A stretch of DNA of 64,000 nucleotides from Allorhodopirellula solitaria (GTDB taxonomy: Bacteria; Planctomycetota; Planctomycetia; Pirellulales; Pirellulaceae): NCBI RefSeq assembly GCF_007859855.1, contig NZ_SJPK01000004.1, positions 1 through 64,000 of the forward strand, read 5' to 3'. The notes beneath the pieces were generated by a model, which was not told where the DNA came from, searched no databases, and worked only from the letters and a program-made list of their open reading frames with translations. The translations under genes were made by a program, and so were the position numbers. Positions 25,820 through 35,187 of this stretch are shown here, piece after piece (the stretch's first letter is position 1; each line of letters starts with the position of its first letter).

Positions 25820-26940
25820 TAGCGATATTCACGATTGTATATGTTCTTGGCATCTGGCTCTTCTACATCAAGATGAAGATCAAGCCAACGCCGACCAATG
25901 TGGCCGTTTCTGCCACGATCGGATTCCTAGCAATTGGTTTGATCACCATCTGCTGGCAGTTTTCAGCCCCCATTTCGAGAGCATTGGTAGTCAGTCGTTA
26001 TACGGTTCAGATCGTTCCGCAGGTCCGCGGCCCCATCGAGAAAATCTATGCCGAGCCCAATGCTCCGCTCGAGAAAGGGAAGAGCAAGCTTTTCGAGATA
26101 CAAAAGACAACCTTTCAATACACCGTCAACCAGCTCACCGCGTCCCTCGAGGCGGCCAAGCAGACCGTCGAGCAATTGACCTCCAATATTGCCGTGGCCG
26201 ATGCCGCGATCAACGTAGCGATCGCGAAGGAAGCCGCTTCGGAGGCGCAGTACCGGTCTGCCAAGGAAGCGGAGGATTCGCTTGCGGGGAGTATCGGTGT
26301 GGTTCAGCTCGAGAAGTACAAACAAGAGCTGCTCGGAGCAGAATCGGGTATCGAGCAGGCCAAGGCGTCCAAGCAGTCCGCGATTGCAGCTCTTGCGGCA
26401 GCAAAGAGTACCGTCGAAGCTACCAAAGCGAGTCTCGATACGGCGCTGTTCAACCTCGATCGATGCACGGTCTACGCGCCCGCAGACGGTTTTGTCACGA
26501 ATTGGCAGGTTCGCGAGGGTTCCATGGCCGTTCCGCTGCCGTTTGCGCCGATGGGAACTTTCATTGACACCTCGTCGGCCAATATCGTGGCAACGTACGG
26601 TCAGAACGTCGTCAAGAACGTAAAGCCGGGCGACCGTGCTGAAATCGCCTTCAAGTCCCACCCGGGTCAAATATTTTCTGCTTCAGTGATTACCGTGATC
26701 CCTGCTACCGGTGATGGTCAATTCACCACTTCGGGGCAACTGATCACCACATCATCGGTCCGATCGACAGGGCAATTCGCCGTGAGTTTCAAACTCGACG
26801 ATGATTCGCTCGGACCGGAGATGGCGATGGGAACGACGGGCATGGCAACTATCTACACCGATTCGGGGAAACCGTTCCAAATCATCAGCACAGTCACCGT
26901 TCGCATCAAAGCGTGGATGTACTACCTCTTGCCGATGTAG
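25816..26940 (+). CDS. HlyD-family membrane fusion protein (YiaV/YibH-like)
   Basis: A 374-residue protein starting with GTG inside the stop of the DUF3302 gene (GTGA overlap). Two membrane segments lie at about residues 3-20 and 30-50. A biotinyl-lipoyl-like half (VQIVPQVRGPIEKIYAEPNAPLEKG) leads into a long alpha-helical hairpin (about 95-210), then the second half (DRCTVYAPADGFVTNWQVREGS) and a beta-barrel domain. Such proteins link an inner-membrane component to an outer-membrane channel, but no transporter or TolC gene is adjacent, so the partner is unknown. A hairpin follows 9 bases after its stop. Confidence 0.83.
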   Translation: MIAIFTIVYVLGIWLFYIKMKIKPTPTNVAVSATIGFLAIGLITICWQFSAPISRALVVSRYTVQIVPQVRGPIEKIYAEPNAPLEKGKSKLFEIQKTTFQYTVNQLTASLEAAKQTVEQLTSNIAVADAAINVAIAKEAASEAQYRSAKEAEDSLAGSIGVVQLEKYKQELLGAESGIEQAKASKQSAIAALAAAKSTVEATKASLDTALFNLDRCTVYAPADGFVTNWQVREGSMAVPLPFAPMGTFIDTSSANIVATYGQNVVKNVKPGDRAEIAFKSHPGQIFSASVITVIPATGDGQFTTSGQLITTSSVRSTGQFAVSFKLDDDSLGPEMAMGTTGMATIYTDSGKPFQIISTVTVRIKAWMYYLLPM

Positions 26941-26949
26941 AGAATGGAA

Positions 26950-26978
26950 CCGCGAATATCCCGTCGGGCTATTCGCGG
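26950..26978. terminator. Hairpin between convergent genes (9-bp stem)
   Basis: CCGCGAATA (26950-26958) pairs perfectly with TATTCGCGG (26970-26978) around an 11-base loop that itself contains CCCG-TC-GGG. It sits 9 bases after the HlyD stop and could act on both converging transcripts. Confidence 0.5.
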
Positions 26979-26980
26979 GC

Positions 26981-27044
26981 GTTCTCGTACCGCGACGTGG
27001 TTGTAGACAATAGCCGGTGGTTTAAGCAGGGCGAACACCACCGG
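26981..27044. repeat. Interspersed hairpin repeat, copy A
   Basis: The stretch from GTTCTCGTACCGCG to CCACCGGAA contains the 8-bp stem CCGGTGGT (27014-27021) / ACCACCGG (27036-27043). It is about 70 % identical to 57072-57136. It abuts the 3' end of the glutaminase gene. Confidence 0.5.
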
Positions 27045-27049
27045 AAACC

Positions 27050-28153
27050 TTAGTTGCGTCCGTTGAAGAGGCTGAGTTCGAGTTCTTCAGCGATGTACTT
27101 GATCGCATTTTGAGCTCGAACGCTGTTGCCGTGCTCGTCGAGTGGTGGCGAGAAACCGACGATAGCAAAACGACCTGGCACGACCGAGACGATCCCACCA
27201 CCGACTCCGGTCTTCGAAGGCAATCCCGCTTCGCAGGCCCATTGGCCGGATCCGTCATAGAAACCGCATGACAGCATGATTGCCAACAGCTTTGGCACCT
27301 GGTCGGTGGGCAGCAGTCGTTTGCCCGACTTCGGGTTCTGGCCGCCGTTGGCCAAAGTGGCTCCCATCGTCGCGAGTTGCCGTGCGGTCACTCCGATCGA
27401 GCATTGTTTGGTGTACACGTCGCAAACTTCGTCGGGGTCGGCGTACAGCTTGCCGTACGAGTCGAGCAACCAGGCGATGCCCTTGTTGTGCCAGTTCGTT
27501 GCCGCTTCGGATTCGTAGATCGAATCGATCACCGTCAGGTCATCATCAGCAAACTCTTCAAAGTAGGAGAGGATTTTTTCGAAGCGTGCTTTGGGCGAGT
27601 CCGCATCGACCATGCTGACCGAGGCCATCGCCCCGGCGTTGACCAACGGATTGACAGCGCTCTTGTGCAGTTCCACGGCAGCGACGGAGTTGAACGGCAG
27701 TCCCGTCGGTTCGACCCCGATTTTCTCTAGGACCGCTTCGTAGCCATCGTCTCGAAGCAGCATGCTCAGCGTGAAGGGTTTGGAAACCGATTCGATGGCA
27801 AAACTGTAGTCAACGTCGCCCACGGTGATGACGTCACCGTTGACGGTCATGATGCACACACCGAACAGTTCCGACGGGATCTTGGCGAGCTCAGGAATGT
27901 AATCCGCATTCTTGCCATCGGTGTCATCTTTGAATTTTTGATGAGCGGCATCGGCGAGGCTTTGTAGCTTTTCCAGACTGACGCCAATATCGACTGTCTT
28001 ATCGGCGGCTTGTTCTTGAGTGGTCGTTGCCTGTGTGGGAGTGGACGAGTCGGCAGTCGCTGGCGGTTGTGCGACGGCGCAATTGGCCGCTGTCCACGAT
28101 AGCGACGTGGCAAGCGATGCTACCAAAAGACGACTTCTTAGTTTGCTCAACAT
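27050..28153 (-). CDS. glsA: Glutaminase A with signal peptide
   Basis: A 367-residue protein from the ATG at 28153, chosen because it begins a signal peptide (MLSKLRSRLLVASLATSLSW, cleavage near CAVAQ). The mature part is a serine-dependent beta-lactamase-like glutaminase that hydrolyses glutamine to glutamate and ammonia. The catalytic Ser-x-x-Lys is in FAIESVSKPFT, and other family blocks are NPLVNAGAMAS, TNWHNKGIAWLL and GLPSKTGVGGGIVSVVPG. Bacterial glutaminases are normally cytoplasmic and about 310 residues long. Here the 60-residue N-terminal addition predicts export to the periplasm or paryphoplasm, suggesting use of external glutamine. Convergent with the HlyD gene. Confidence 0.88.
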   Translation of the reverse strand: MLSKLRSRLLVASLATSLSWTAANCAVAQPPATADSSTPTQATTTQEQAADKTVDIGVSLEKLQSLADAAHQKFKDDTDGKNADYIPELAKIPSELFGVCIMTVNGDVITVGDVDYSFAIESVSKPFTLSMLLRDDGYEAVLEKIGVEPTGLPFNSVAAVELHKSAVNPLVNAGAMASVSMVDADSPKARFEKILSYFEEFADDDLTVIDSIYESEAATNWHNKGIAWLLDSYGKLYADPDEVCDVYTKQCSIGVTARQLATMGATLANGGQNPKSGKRLLPTDQVPKLLAIMLSCGFYDGSGQWACEAGLPSKTGVGGGIVSVVPGRFAIVGFSPPLDEHGNSVRAQNAIKYIAEELELSLFNGRN

Positions 28154-28611
28154 GACAAAGAGATTCCTGGTGATGAGGGGACAACAAGGGACGAGGATTG
28201 AGAAGTAACGAGCGGCATGGAAAGGTTGAACGCGAAGGGTCACCCATCAGGTGGGGCCCCGCTCGGACGAGCAGGGCGATAGCAGAAAAGGGCGTTTGCC
28301 GTTCGCTTCCGTTCACGTTCTGACTGTTCCCCGATCGAAAACAGTTTTACGCGTCTTTCCAGCGTCCGCGTCAGGCTTTAGACTAGTCACTTGTGCACCT
28401 GTTTTCCACACTGCCAGCGTTAAGTTCTGATCAAACAGCCTGGAAACTAGATAGCGACGCAGCGGCGATCCAGCGATAGTACACTGGTATCGTGCGGTGG
28501 CACGAAATCCAGCCGTCTTCCAGCAGATTGCCGTCACGCGCCAGCGCGGCAACAGGGGCGCGTGCATCACTCTTCGACCTCACTTTATCTACTACGTACA
28601 CGAGACCAACG
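28154..28611. other. Divergent intergenic region
   Basis: A 458-base gap between the divergent glutaminase and coiled-coil genes. A short frame reads through from 28492 into the coiled-coil gene but looks non-coding before 28612. I see no convincing promoter pair, RNA gene or repeat. Confidence 0.35.
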
Positions 28612-28890
28612 ATGGCGACAGAACAAGAGAAGCTCGATGATCTGGTCACGGGACTGAAGCAGCAACGAGATCATCTACGGGTTCGTATGCATTTGGTGGA
28701 GATGGAGGCCAAGCAGGAGTACAATCGTCTATCGGAGCAGTTGGACAAGCTGAATAGTCAGTACGAACCGGTCCGCGATGCTGCGACGGAGTCGGCGGGC
28801 GAGGTGGTGGCGGCGTTGATGTTGGCTGCTGAAGAGATGGGCAATGGTTTGCAGCGAGTTGTGACCAAGATCCAAGAATCGAAATCCTAG
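28612..28890 (+). CDS. Small coiled-coil protein
   Basis: A 92-residue protein. The ATG at 28612 opens MATEQEKLDDLVTG, after which the whole chain is helical with heptad-like spacing (LKQQRDHLRVRMHLVEMEAKQ, LSEQLDKLNSQY). It has no signal peptide or membrane helix. It lies 38 bp upstream of a UbiB-type kinase gene on the same strand, so the two are likely co-transcribed. I do not recognise a named family; a structural or adaptor role for the kinase is an inference from position only. Confidence 0.7.
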   Translation: MATEQEKLDDLVTGLKQQRDHLRVRMHLVEMEAKQEYNRLSEQLDKLNSQYEPVRDAATESAGEVVAALMLAAEEMGNGLQRVVTKIQESKS

Positions 28891-28928
28891 GCCATCGCCA
28901 TTTTGCGTTTTAACCCAGACGACCGCAG

Positions 28929-30593
28929 ATGGACGTAGCGAACCTTCCACAGTTGGTGCGCAACGCCGAGCGTCTCAACGAAGTTGTCTCGGTCCTGCTC
29001 CGCTATGGTCTCGCGCCATGGCTCCGCGATGTGCCGGCTCAATGGGTGCAGAAACTGCTTCGCACCAGCGGCGGTGAATCGATCAGTGAGCTCGAAGAGC
29101 CGGTGAGGATTCGCATGGCGTTGGTCGAGCTCGGCACGACTTTTGTCAAGCTCGGTCAGATGCTCAGCACGCGCGCCGACCTCATCGGTCCGGACCTGGC
29201 CGCTGAGCTAGCCAAGCTGCAATCCGAAACGCCGCCGGATCCTCCGGAGGTGGTCGTCGGCATGATCGCACAGGAACTCGGTGGGTCACCCGCTGAGATC
29301 TTCCAAAGTTTCGACGAACATGCGATCGCCTCGGCGTCGATCGGTCAGGTCCATGAAGCCCGTCTGCGCAGTGGTCAGAGCGTGGTTGTGAAGGTCCAGC
29401 ACGCGGGGATCGAGACCAAGATTCGCAATGATCTCGAGATCTTGGTGGAGCTGGCAAAAATTGCAGAATCGAACTCGTCGTACCTGGCTCAGTACCAACC
29501 TGTTGCTACCACCAAGGAGTTCCGTCAGACGCTCGAGAATGAACTGGACTTTCGTATCGAGCAACGAAGCCTCGAGCGTTTCCGCAGCAACTTCGCCGAC
29601 GATGCGACCGCTCATTTTCCAATGCCCTACGCGAGCGAATCGTCGCAACGCGTGCTGACCATGGAGAAACTCGAAGGGATCAGTGTTTCTTGTCGAGCAG
29701 ATCTGGTGGCATCGGGTTACGATCTCGCGGAAGTAGCACGGCGTGGCGCTGAACTGTTTCTGAAGATGGTATTCCGCCACCGCTTTTATCATGCCGATCC
29801 CCATCCGGGCAATTTGATGGTGCTCGATGGCGGTGTGATCGGCGTGCTCGATGGTGGCATGGTCGGCCATCTCAGTGACACGATGGTCGAGCAGATCGAA
29901 GATCTCCTGATCGCTGCCTTCGACCGTGATTCGAAACGGATGGTCGATGCCGTGATCGCCATCGGTCAACCGCCTGCTGATCTCGACAAACGCGCATTGC
30001 TGCGAGACCTAGAACGGTTCCTCGATGACTATGGTTCTCGTTCGGTCGATGAGATCGACACCACTGCTGTCATCAATGATTTCACCGACATCATCCGCAG
30101 CTATCAGATCATCCTGCCATCGGAAGTCACGCTGCTGCTCAAGATGGTGGCGATGCTCAAAGGAACCGCCACCCAGCTCAGCCCACAGTTCAGCTTGGAA
30201 GAATTGTTGGAACCGTACCGCATCGAAGCGATCCGGAATCGGTTGTCGCCGCAGCGGTTGTGGAAGCAGCTTGTCGCGACGCATCGAGATTGGACGCATC
30301 TGATTCAATCCCTGCCCGACGATGCTGCGGACATTATCGGTCGCATGCGCGTTGGTAGTTTCGATGTTCATTTAGACCACCGAAACCTAGGCACGATTGT
30401 CAATCGACTCGTCATGGGTATCTTGGCCGCGGCGTTGTTCGTGGGATCGACTCAACTTTGGAGCAGCAATGTCGCGCCCCGGTTCCATGGCGTATCGGTG
30501 CCAGGGATCCTGGGCACAGCGATCGCCATTTATTTGGGAAGCCAAGTGATCCGCGCGATCAAGAGGTCCGGGGACCTCCGAGATCGCCATTAG
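28929..30593 (+). CDS. ABC1/UbiB (ADCK) family atypical kinase-ATPase
   Basis: A 554-residue protein. The family-defining KxGQ motif is KLGQ (74-77). The Ala-rich loop ASASIGQVHEARL (135-146) replaces the Gly-rich loop, the nucleotide-binding Lys is K155 in VVVKVQ, the catalytic loop is HADPHPGNL (288-296) and the metal-binding Asp is in GVLDGG (305-310). Two C-terminal hydrophobic helices (about 495-515 and 525-545) anchor it to the membrane. UbiB proteins support ubiquinone biosynthesis; no ubi or men genes are nearby. The ATG at 28929 is 38 bp after the coiled-coil gene. Confidence 0.88.
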   Translation: MDVANLPQLVRNAERLNEVVSVLLRYGLAPWLRDVPAQWVQKLLRTSGGESISELEEPVRIRMALVELGTTFVKLGQMLSTRADLIGPDLAAELAKLQSETPPDPPEVVVGMIAQELGGSPAEIFQSFDEHAIASASIGQVHEARLRSGQSVVVKVQHAGIETKIRNDLEILVELAKIAESNSSYLAQYQPVATTKEFRQTLENELDFRIEQRSLERFRSNFADDATAHFPMPYASESSQRVLTMEKLEGISVSCRADLVASGYDLAEVARRGAELFLKMVFRHRFYHADPHPGNLMVLDGGVIGVLDGGMVGHLSDTMVEQIEDLLIAAFDRDSKRMVDAVIAIGQPPADLDKRALLRDLERFLDDYGSRSVDEIDTTAVINDFTDIIRSYQIILPSEVTLLLKMVAMLKGTATQLSPQFSLEELLEPYRIEAIRNRLSPQRLWKQLVATHRDWTHLIQSLPDDAADIIGRMRVGSFDVHLDHRNLGTIVNRLVMGILAAALFVGSTQLWSSNVAPRFHGVSVPGILGTAIAIYLGSQVIRAIKRSGDLRDRH

Positions 30594-30623
30594 CTTCGGC
30601 GCGCTGCGGTCGTCCGCCTGAGG

Positions 30624-32273
30624 TTAGAACGCGTACTGGATACCGAGTTGAATGCGGCGAGCGCGAGCCGATTGACCATCGATGTTCTCGCGTTCACCCC
30701 AGAGGTATTCCATGCCCACGTACGTGTTTGCGATCGGGACCCACATGACGTTCGCGGCGAGATACTTTGATCCCGCATACGTCGAATCCGGCTGCGTGCT
30801 TGTCGAGTCGTTCGAGTTCTCGCCGTAAATGAAGTTGGAACTCCACTTGGGCGACCACCAATGTTCATACCCAGCGAACCAGCCATTGGCATAGAGGGCC
30901 TCGAGGTCGCCATTGGCGTCGACCGCCGCATCGAGCCCCAACCCGTTGGCATCCTCGACGTAACGCGCAATCCCATAGCCGGCTGCGTACTGGCCGATGA
31001 TCCGAGACTTGGTCAATGCCACCTCCCAGGGAGAGCATTTGTTCGCATCCGCAGGAGCGACTCCCATCAGGCATGCCCAGGGGTGCACATCAGCAGTGAA
31101 GTTAATGCCATAGCCGGTCGCATCCAATTTCTCGCCGACGAGCGGTTGGTAGGTGAGCTTGCGAACAATCCCGGCGAGCTGAGTGTGACCATAGTGGTTG
31201 TCATACCGTAGGTGGCCCGTGAAGTCGGGCATGTCTTGGATGTTGGTACCGTCGAGAGAGTTGCCCGCGTTGTCGACTAACGTCATGTCGGTGAACGGTT
31301 GCTCGGCAGCGACCGCGATCTTGAATCGCTGCGTTACCGGGAGTGTGTACCGGATCAGTGATTGACGAACCAACATGATCCCACCGGGACCTTCGTAGTC
31401 AATCACATTGGGAAAGACGTCGTAATCCATGAACACCGAAGCGTCCTGGCCAAAACGCCAGTTCTCGATATCGACATAGGCAAAGCGAAGCCGTAAGGGG
31501 TAGGACCCGAAGGCACCTTGGGTATTGCCGTTAAAAAAGTCGACCTGCAGGTACGATTTCACGTCGCCGAAATGCGTATCGGCATGCGTTTCGAAATCCA
31601 GCCGTGACCAACGTGGTGTGAAGTTGGCGTTTTGCCCGCGTTCGGCGGGGACGGGAATGGAGCTGGTGACGAAGTCGTCCGTGGAATCCATCGGATCGAA
31701 CGTGAACATGCCGTCCAAGTGAATCAATCCGCCCCAGCGATAGGAGATGTTGGAGCCTGGGACTTTGGTGGAGTTTGGAAAGCTACCCGCCGTCACATAT
31801 TTCTTGTCACCATCGACCTGGCCTCCGGTGTCCGCATGAACTGGATTGGTGCTGGGAACGAGAATCGGAGAGGCTGGGCCACCCCCTTGGCGCCGTCGGA
31901 CGTATCCGGGGGGGCCGTACTCAGCAGCCGTCCGTGGAAACGCCCCACCGTACTGGCCACGATTGTCCTGGACAGGCAGCGGCAGACTGCTGGTCGTCGT
32001 CGAGGGACTGTTGGTGGCAGATGGAGCGGTGGCAGTTGGACTCGTCGTCCCGGGGCTGTCGATGATGAGCAGCCCGTCGTCGTCATACATGTAGTCGTGA
32101 GCGTTCAGCGAACCGGTGACCGCCGGGTCCGAAAGCGGGCTGGGCACGTAGACGGGCTGGTTAACGTCCTGGCTCATCGCCGGCTGGCATATTGCCGAAG
32201 CGCCTCCTGCTAGCGCTGCGACGGCTAGCAATTTCAATTTCAAGCCGTTCCGGCTGACAATGTCGCGGTCCAT
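30624..32273 (-). CDS. Outer-membrane porin-like beta-barrel (DcaP-like)
   Basis: A 549-residue protein. The ATG at 32273 is preferred over upstream starts because it begins a signal peptide (KLKLLAVAALAGGASAICQPAMSQ). A low-complexity Ser/Thr/Pro-rich region (about 45-110) precedes a beta-barrel with strands such as HLDGMFTFDPMDS, SYLQVDFFNG, LRLRFAYVDIENWRFGQDASVFMDYDVFPN and a C-terminal strand RIQLGIQYAF ending in Phe. The FGQD...FPN block is typical of DcaP-type porins. The substrate is unknown. It is followed, in transcription order, by the convergent UbiB gene, with 30 bp between stops. Confidence 0.75.
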   Translation of the reverse strand: MDRDIVSRNGLKLKLLAVAALAGGASAICQPAMSQDVNQPVYVPSPLSDPAVTGSLNAHDYMYDDDGLLIIDSPGTTSPTATAPSATNSPSTTTSSLPLPVQDNRGQYGGAFPRTAAEYGPPGYVRRRQGGGPASPILVPSTNPVHADTGGQVDGDKKYVTAGSFPNSTKVPGSNISYRWGGLIHLDGMFTFDPMDSTDDFVTSSIPVPAERGQNANFTPRWSRLDFETHADTHFGDVKSYLQVDFFNGNTQGAFGSYPLRLRFAYVDIENWRFGQDASVFMDYDVFPNVIDYEGPGGIMLVRQSLIRYTLPVTQRFKIAVAAEQPFTDMTLVDNAGNSLDGTNIQDMPDFTGHLRYDNHYGHTQLAGIVRKLTYQPLVGEKLDATGYGINFTADVHPWACLMGVAPADANKCSPWEVALTKSRIIGQYAAGYGIARYVEDANGLGLDAAVDANGDLEALYANGWFAGYEHWWSPKWSSNFIYGENSNDSTSTQPDSTYAGSKYLAANVMWVPIANTYVGMEYLWGERENIDGQSARARRIQLGIQYAF

Positions 32274-32538
32274 GTTTAAGATCCATCTTAAAAAAATACA
32301 TAAATCCTGACTGGCCCGCGTCCATGCGGTGACCAGGGAGGACACCGCAAATCGCCCCCCATGGCGATCACCTGTCCACCCCTTTTACTCGGATACAATA
32401 TCTATACCAGTTCACCATTTATTCGCGATGGCCGGGTGGATCGCCCGGTTTTTACGGCGATTTGGCGCCAATGTGAGCGTCCGTTCGGGTTGTGCCGATT
32501 CTGCAGCCTTGTCGCCGCCTGGTCCCAAAGGTCGACCG

Positions 32539-33405
32539 CTAGAACCGCAGTCCGGTACCGATGTTGCTGAAGAATCCGGGAGCCTGCTGATTCAGTCCCC
32601 AACCGACCCGGATCCCAACTTCCAAATTCGGGTTGATCAGATAGTGCGTCCCCGGACTGATGAAGTGTTGTGAGCTTTCCGAGACGCGGCCATCTGTGTT
32701 CACGCTGAAATATTCGACGTGCCCTTCCCAGTTTTCGCCCAATGGAAATTTGACGACCGTCGAGGGGGACCAGATATTGAACGAGTCGTCTTCGAACGCC
32801 CCCGTGCCGAAGCGAATGGCCGAGTCCCATTTCCAGTCAGTTCGATTGGCCCAACCAAAGACGTAGGTCGTCGACAGTTGCGTCGCCGTATCGATCCCGG
32901 TGAGGGGCGTGTACGCGTCGATCGCAACAGAGCTCTCGGGCTTCCAACCGCGTTGGTGACTGACCTGCCACTTCGCGCCATAGATCACGCGGGATCCTCG
33001 CTCGAGATCCGTTGTTTCTTCGAATTCATCGGGCACGTTTCCTGATATGGGGTTGCCTGCACCACCGACCTCGTAGTTGTAGCCGAATCGCAGTTCGAAG
33101 CGATCGCCGATTCCATATCTGGCAATCAGTTCGGGCAGACTATGGGTCTCAGGCACTCTGCGATTGTCGACGAAGGAATACGCGGCTTCCAATACGAGAT
33201 GCCGGTCTCCGACAACACCGGTCGCGAGCGTGAACGAATCACGATCGGTTTCGATTTCGTCCTCCTCTTCGCCACCTTCCGGGCTCTCCGGTGCGGCGAA
33301 ACGGCACTCGGGAAAGAGGCCGAAGACGTCCTCCGCCGCTGTGGGCGAGCAAGCCAGGAGCATCAAAACGGCAAGTGCTATCGTGGTTCGCTCAACAGTA
33401 GGCAT
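32539..33405 (-). CDS. Outer-membrane barrel of the MetA-pathway phenol-degradation type
   Basis: A 288-residue protein. The ATG at 33405 begins a signal peptide (TTIALAVLMLLACSPTAAE). A short Glu-rich linker (SPEGGEEEDEIETDRDSF) precedes the barrel. The blocks IETDRDSFT, ARYGIGDRFELRFGYNYE and KWQVSHQRGWKPESSVAI resemble Phenol_MetA_deg (PF13557) outer-membrane proteins. The C-terminus GFFSNIGTGLRF ends in Phe. The family name comes from a channel linked to hydrocarbon degradation, but most members have no assigned substrate and no degradation genes are nearby. It could be co-transcribed with the DcaP-like gene 266 bp downstream. Confidence 0.75.
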   Translation of the reverse strand: MPTVERTTIALAVLMLLACSPTAAEDVFGLFPECRFAAPESPEGGEEEDEIETDRDSFTLATGVVGDRHLVLEAAYSFVDNRRVPETHSLPELIARYGIGDRFELRFGYNYEVGGAGNPISGNVPDEFEETTDLERGSRVIYGAKWQVSHQRGWKPESSVAIDAYTPLTGIDTATQLSTTYVFGWANRTDWKWDSAIRFGTGAFEDDSFNIWSPSTVVKFPLGENWEGHVEYFSVNTDGRVSESSQHFISPGTHYLINPNLEVGIRVGWGLNQQAPGFFSNIGTGLRF

Positions 33406-33741
33406 GGTCGTCCCTGACACGGCATTTTGATTTCTATCGCAGCGTCGCCATCGACACGACGCAATCATGGCTATTACGCGAAGCTGGTGCATTTTCCTCG
33501 CTGACGCATCGGGTTACCAACCTCGTCGTGCCCCAAACGGAGCCAAAGTAAGCGGTAGTTCGGCTAACGCCCACCGGCGCACCGGGTAACACGCAATGGT
33601 TTCCCGCAGCTGCTTATCGGGCTTGATCGGTTGCTAGGCAGGTCGATCATCGGCGAGACCTTGCCCTTTCCAGGTACAAGGATTGTAGGGGAAGCGCCGC
33701 GAAACAGAACCGCGAAAAGCAGGCAAGCCGTTCAAGGCAGC
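33406..33741. other. Intergenic region, no feature recognised
   Basis: A 336-base gap between two minus-strand genes. It should hold the promoter of the barrel gene and the end of the HemQ transcript, but no clear promoter, hairpin or gene stands out. Confidence 0.3.
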
Positions 33742-34668
33742 TCAGCCGGTCATTCGGCAGTGGTCGAGGATTTCTCGGCCGTCGGCTCGATAACCGACAT
33801 AGAAGGGCCCGAATTCGCCATACTTGGCACTGGCTTCGTCAAACCGCATCTTGTACACGATCTCTTTCAGGTATTCAGGATTGCGTCCCCAAAGCGTGAC
33901 CATCCATTCCCAATCGTCCAGACCCACGCCGACTGAGATCAATTGGCTGACTTTACCAGCGAAAGCCATCCCGCTCTGAGCATGTTCGGCCATCATTTGG
34001 TTGCGCAAGCTGAACGGTTCCGTGAACCAGTTCGCTCCGGGCACCCGGCTCTTGTTCATCGGATAGAAGCACGCCGCAGGCCAGTCGGGAATGTCGGGCT
34101 GAAGGCGATTGCGATTCATCATCGGTAGGCGACGCTCGTAGGCGCTGACCTTGGCAGCGAGTTCAGGAGAATCGGGGGCGTCGCCCTGGCGAATGAGCCG
34201 CTCTCGGTAGGATTCGACCGAAGGTACATATTCGCTGACCTCGCTGACGGAGGTGAACGACCACGCCGGTTCGATCCAACGGCCGATCCCTGGGGCGAGT
34301 AGAGCCTGATGGATGGCGTTGACTTTTCCGGGGTGGGGGTCCATCACGATCACGCCGAAGTCGGCCTCATGGCCGCTCGTCCAGTACGAGGCGAGTCGTT
34401 CGGGCATGAGCTCATCGCTCGGTGCGAGGGCTGCGCAGAATTGCTGGCACACCTCGGCTGACAGCGGTGCATCGAGTTGATCTCGGCGGAAGCGATAGAA
34501 GAAGTGTCCCACGTGCCACCCCTGCTCTGGAATCACCGATGGCTCAGGCAGCGATGCCTGCGGTCGGACGCCCGGGGGTGGGCCGCCTGTGCTGGGGCTG
34601 CCTGTGCTGGGGCCGTGGGAAGAGGCGGGGCGTCCCGAGGGAGCTGAGGGCGTGGGGCGATCGGTCAT
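33742..34668 (-). CDS. hemQ: HemQ/ChdC-type coproheme decarboxylase (chlorite dismutase family)
   Basis: A 308-residue protein. The first 40 residues are Ser/Pro/Gly-rich and probably disordered. From about residue 48 it follows the chlorite-dismutase-like fold used by HemQ: GHFFYRFRR, an ADFGVIVMDPHP strand, a middle block ending ACFYPMNKSRVPGANWFTEPF, and WEWMVTLWGRNPEYLKEIVYKMRFDEAS. HemQ turns coproheme III into haem b using peroxide in the coproporphyrin-dependent route. A HemY/PgoX-type oxidase gene lies 20 kb away at 54146. A peroxidase role without haem synthesis cannot be excluded. The start at 34668 is the first ATG. Confidence 0.83.
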   Translation of the reverse strand: MTDRPTPSAPSGRPASSHGPSTGSPSTGGPPPGVRPQASLPEPSVIPEQGWHVGHFFYRFRRDQLDAPLSAEVCQQFCAALAPSDELMPERLASYWTSGHEADFGVIVMDPHPGKVNAIHQALLAPGIGRWIEPAWSFTSVSEVSEYVPSVESYRERLIRQGDAPDSPELAAKVSAYERRLPMMNRNRLQPDIPDWPAACFYPMNKSRVPGANWFTEPFSLRNQMMAEHAQSGMAFAGKVSQLISVGVGLDDWEWMVTLWGRNPEYLKEIVYKMRFDEASAKYGEFGPFYVGYRADGREILDHCRMTG

Positions 34669-35187
34669 CGTGCTGGCTCCGCAGGTAGCGTTTGAGGGCG
34701 GGGTGAAGTCGGTATGAGGGGTAGTTTTTCGGTGTCGTTCAATGAGCCGCTAGCTCCACATCCTTCGCCAAGACGCGAAGCGTTTTCAGAACCGGGGCAG
34801 ATGCCCACCGGTTCGTCTGAGCGAACCATTGCTCGAACCTACTTCCACTGGGTTGTTTGTACCCTCTCAGACGCTGCAGCGCAAGCCGTCCGAGTCGCCC
34901 GGGGGCCTCTTGGCCACGTCGTGGGAACTTGGCGAAGTCGCGGAAATTCTCGGAAAAACATCCGAGCGGCTCTGTTATCTGGCACACAGCCCCTCTGTTG
35001 CCCGGGCGGTGCCCTCAGGCACGCTGGTGCGTGATAGCGGTGGAGCTTGTCACGCTAGGATGGTCTCATTCAGACGCCGCTGATTTTTGACCCATGTTTT
35101 GAAGCCCCCGCGACGTTGACCGATCGTCAAGGGCGGCTAATATCCGCCTCGAGACTCACTCTTTTCATGATTTCACGCTGAATCCTT
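34669..35187. other. Divergent intergenic region between hemQ and sulP genes
   Basis: A 519-base gap. Several open frames (for example 34714-35034 plus and 34739-34987 minus) overlap one another and give no recognisable protein. Promoters of hemQ and the SulP gene should lie here, but none is clear. Confidence 0.3.

Noticed and set aside
34829-35083. Frame with an apparent helix-turn-helix-like stretch (LGEVAEILGKTSERL)
   Set aside because: Short, overlapped by other frames in all directions, without a start site or conserved context; the resemblance is probably chance.
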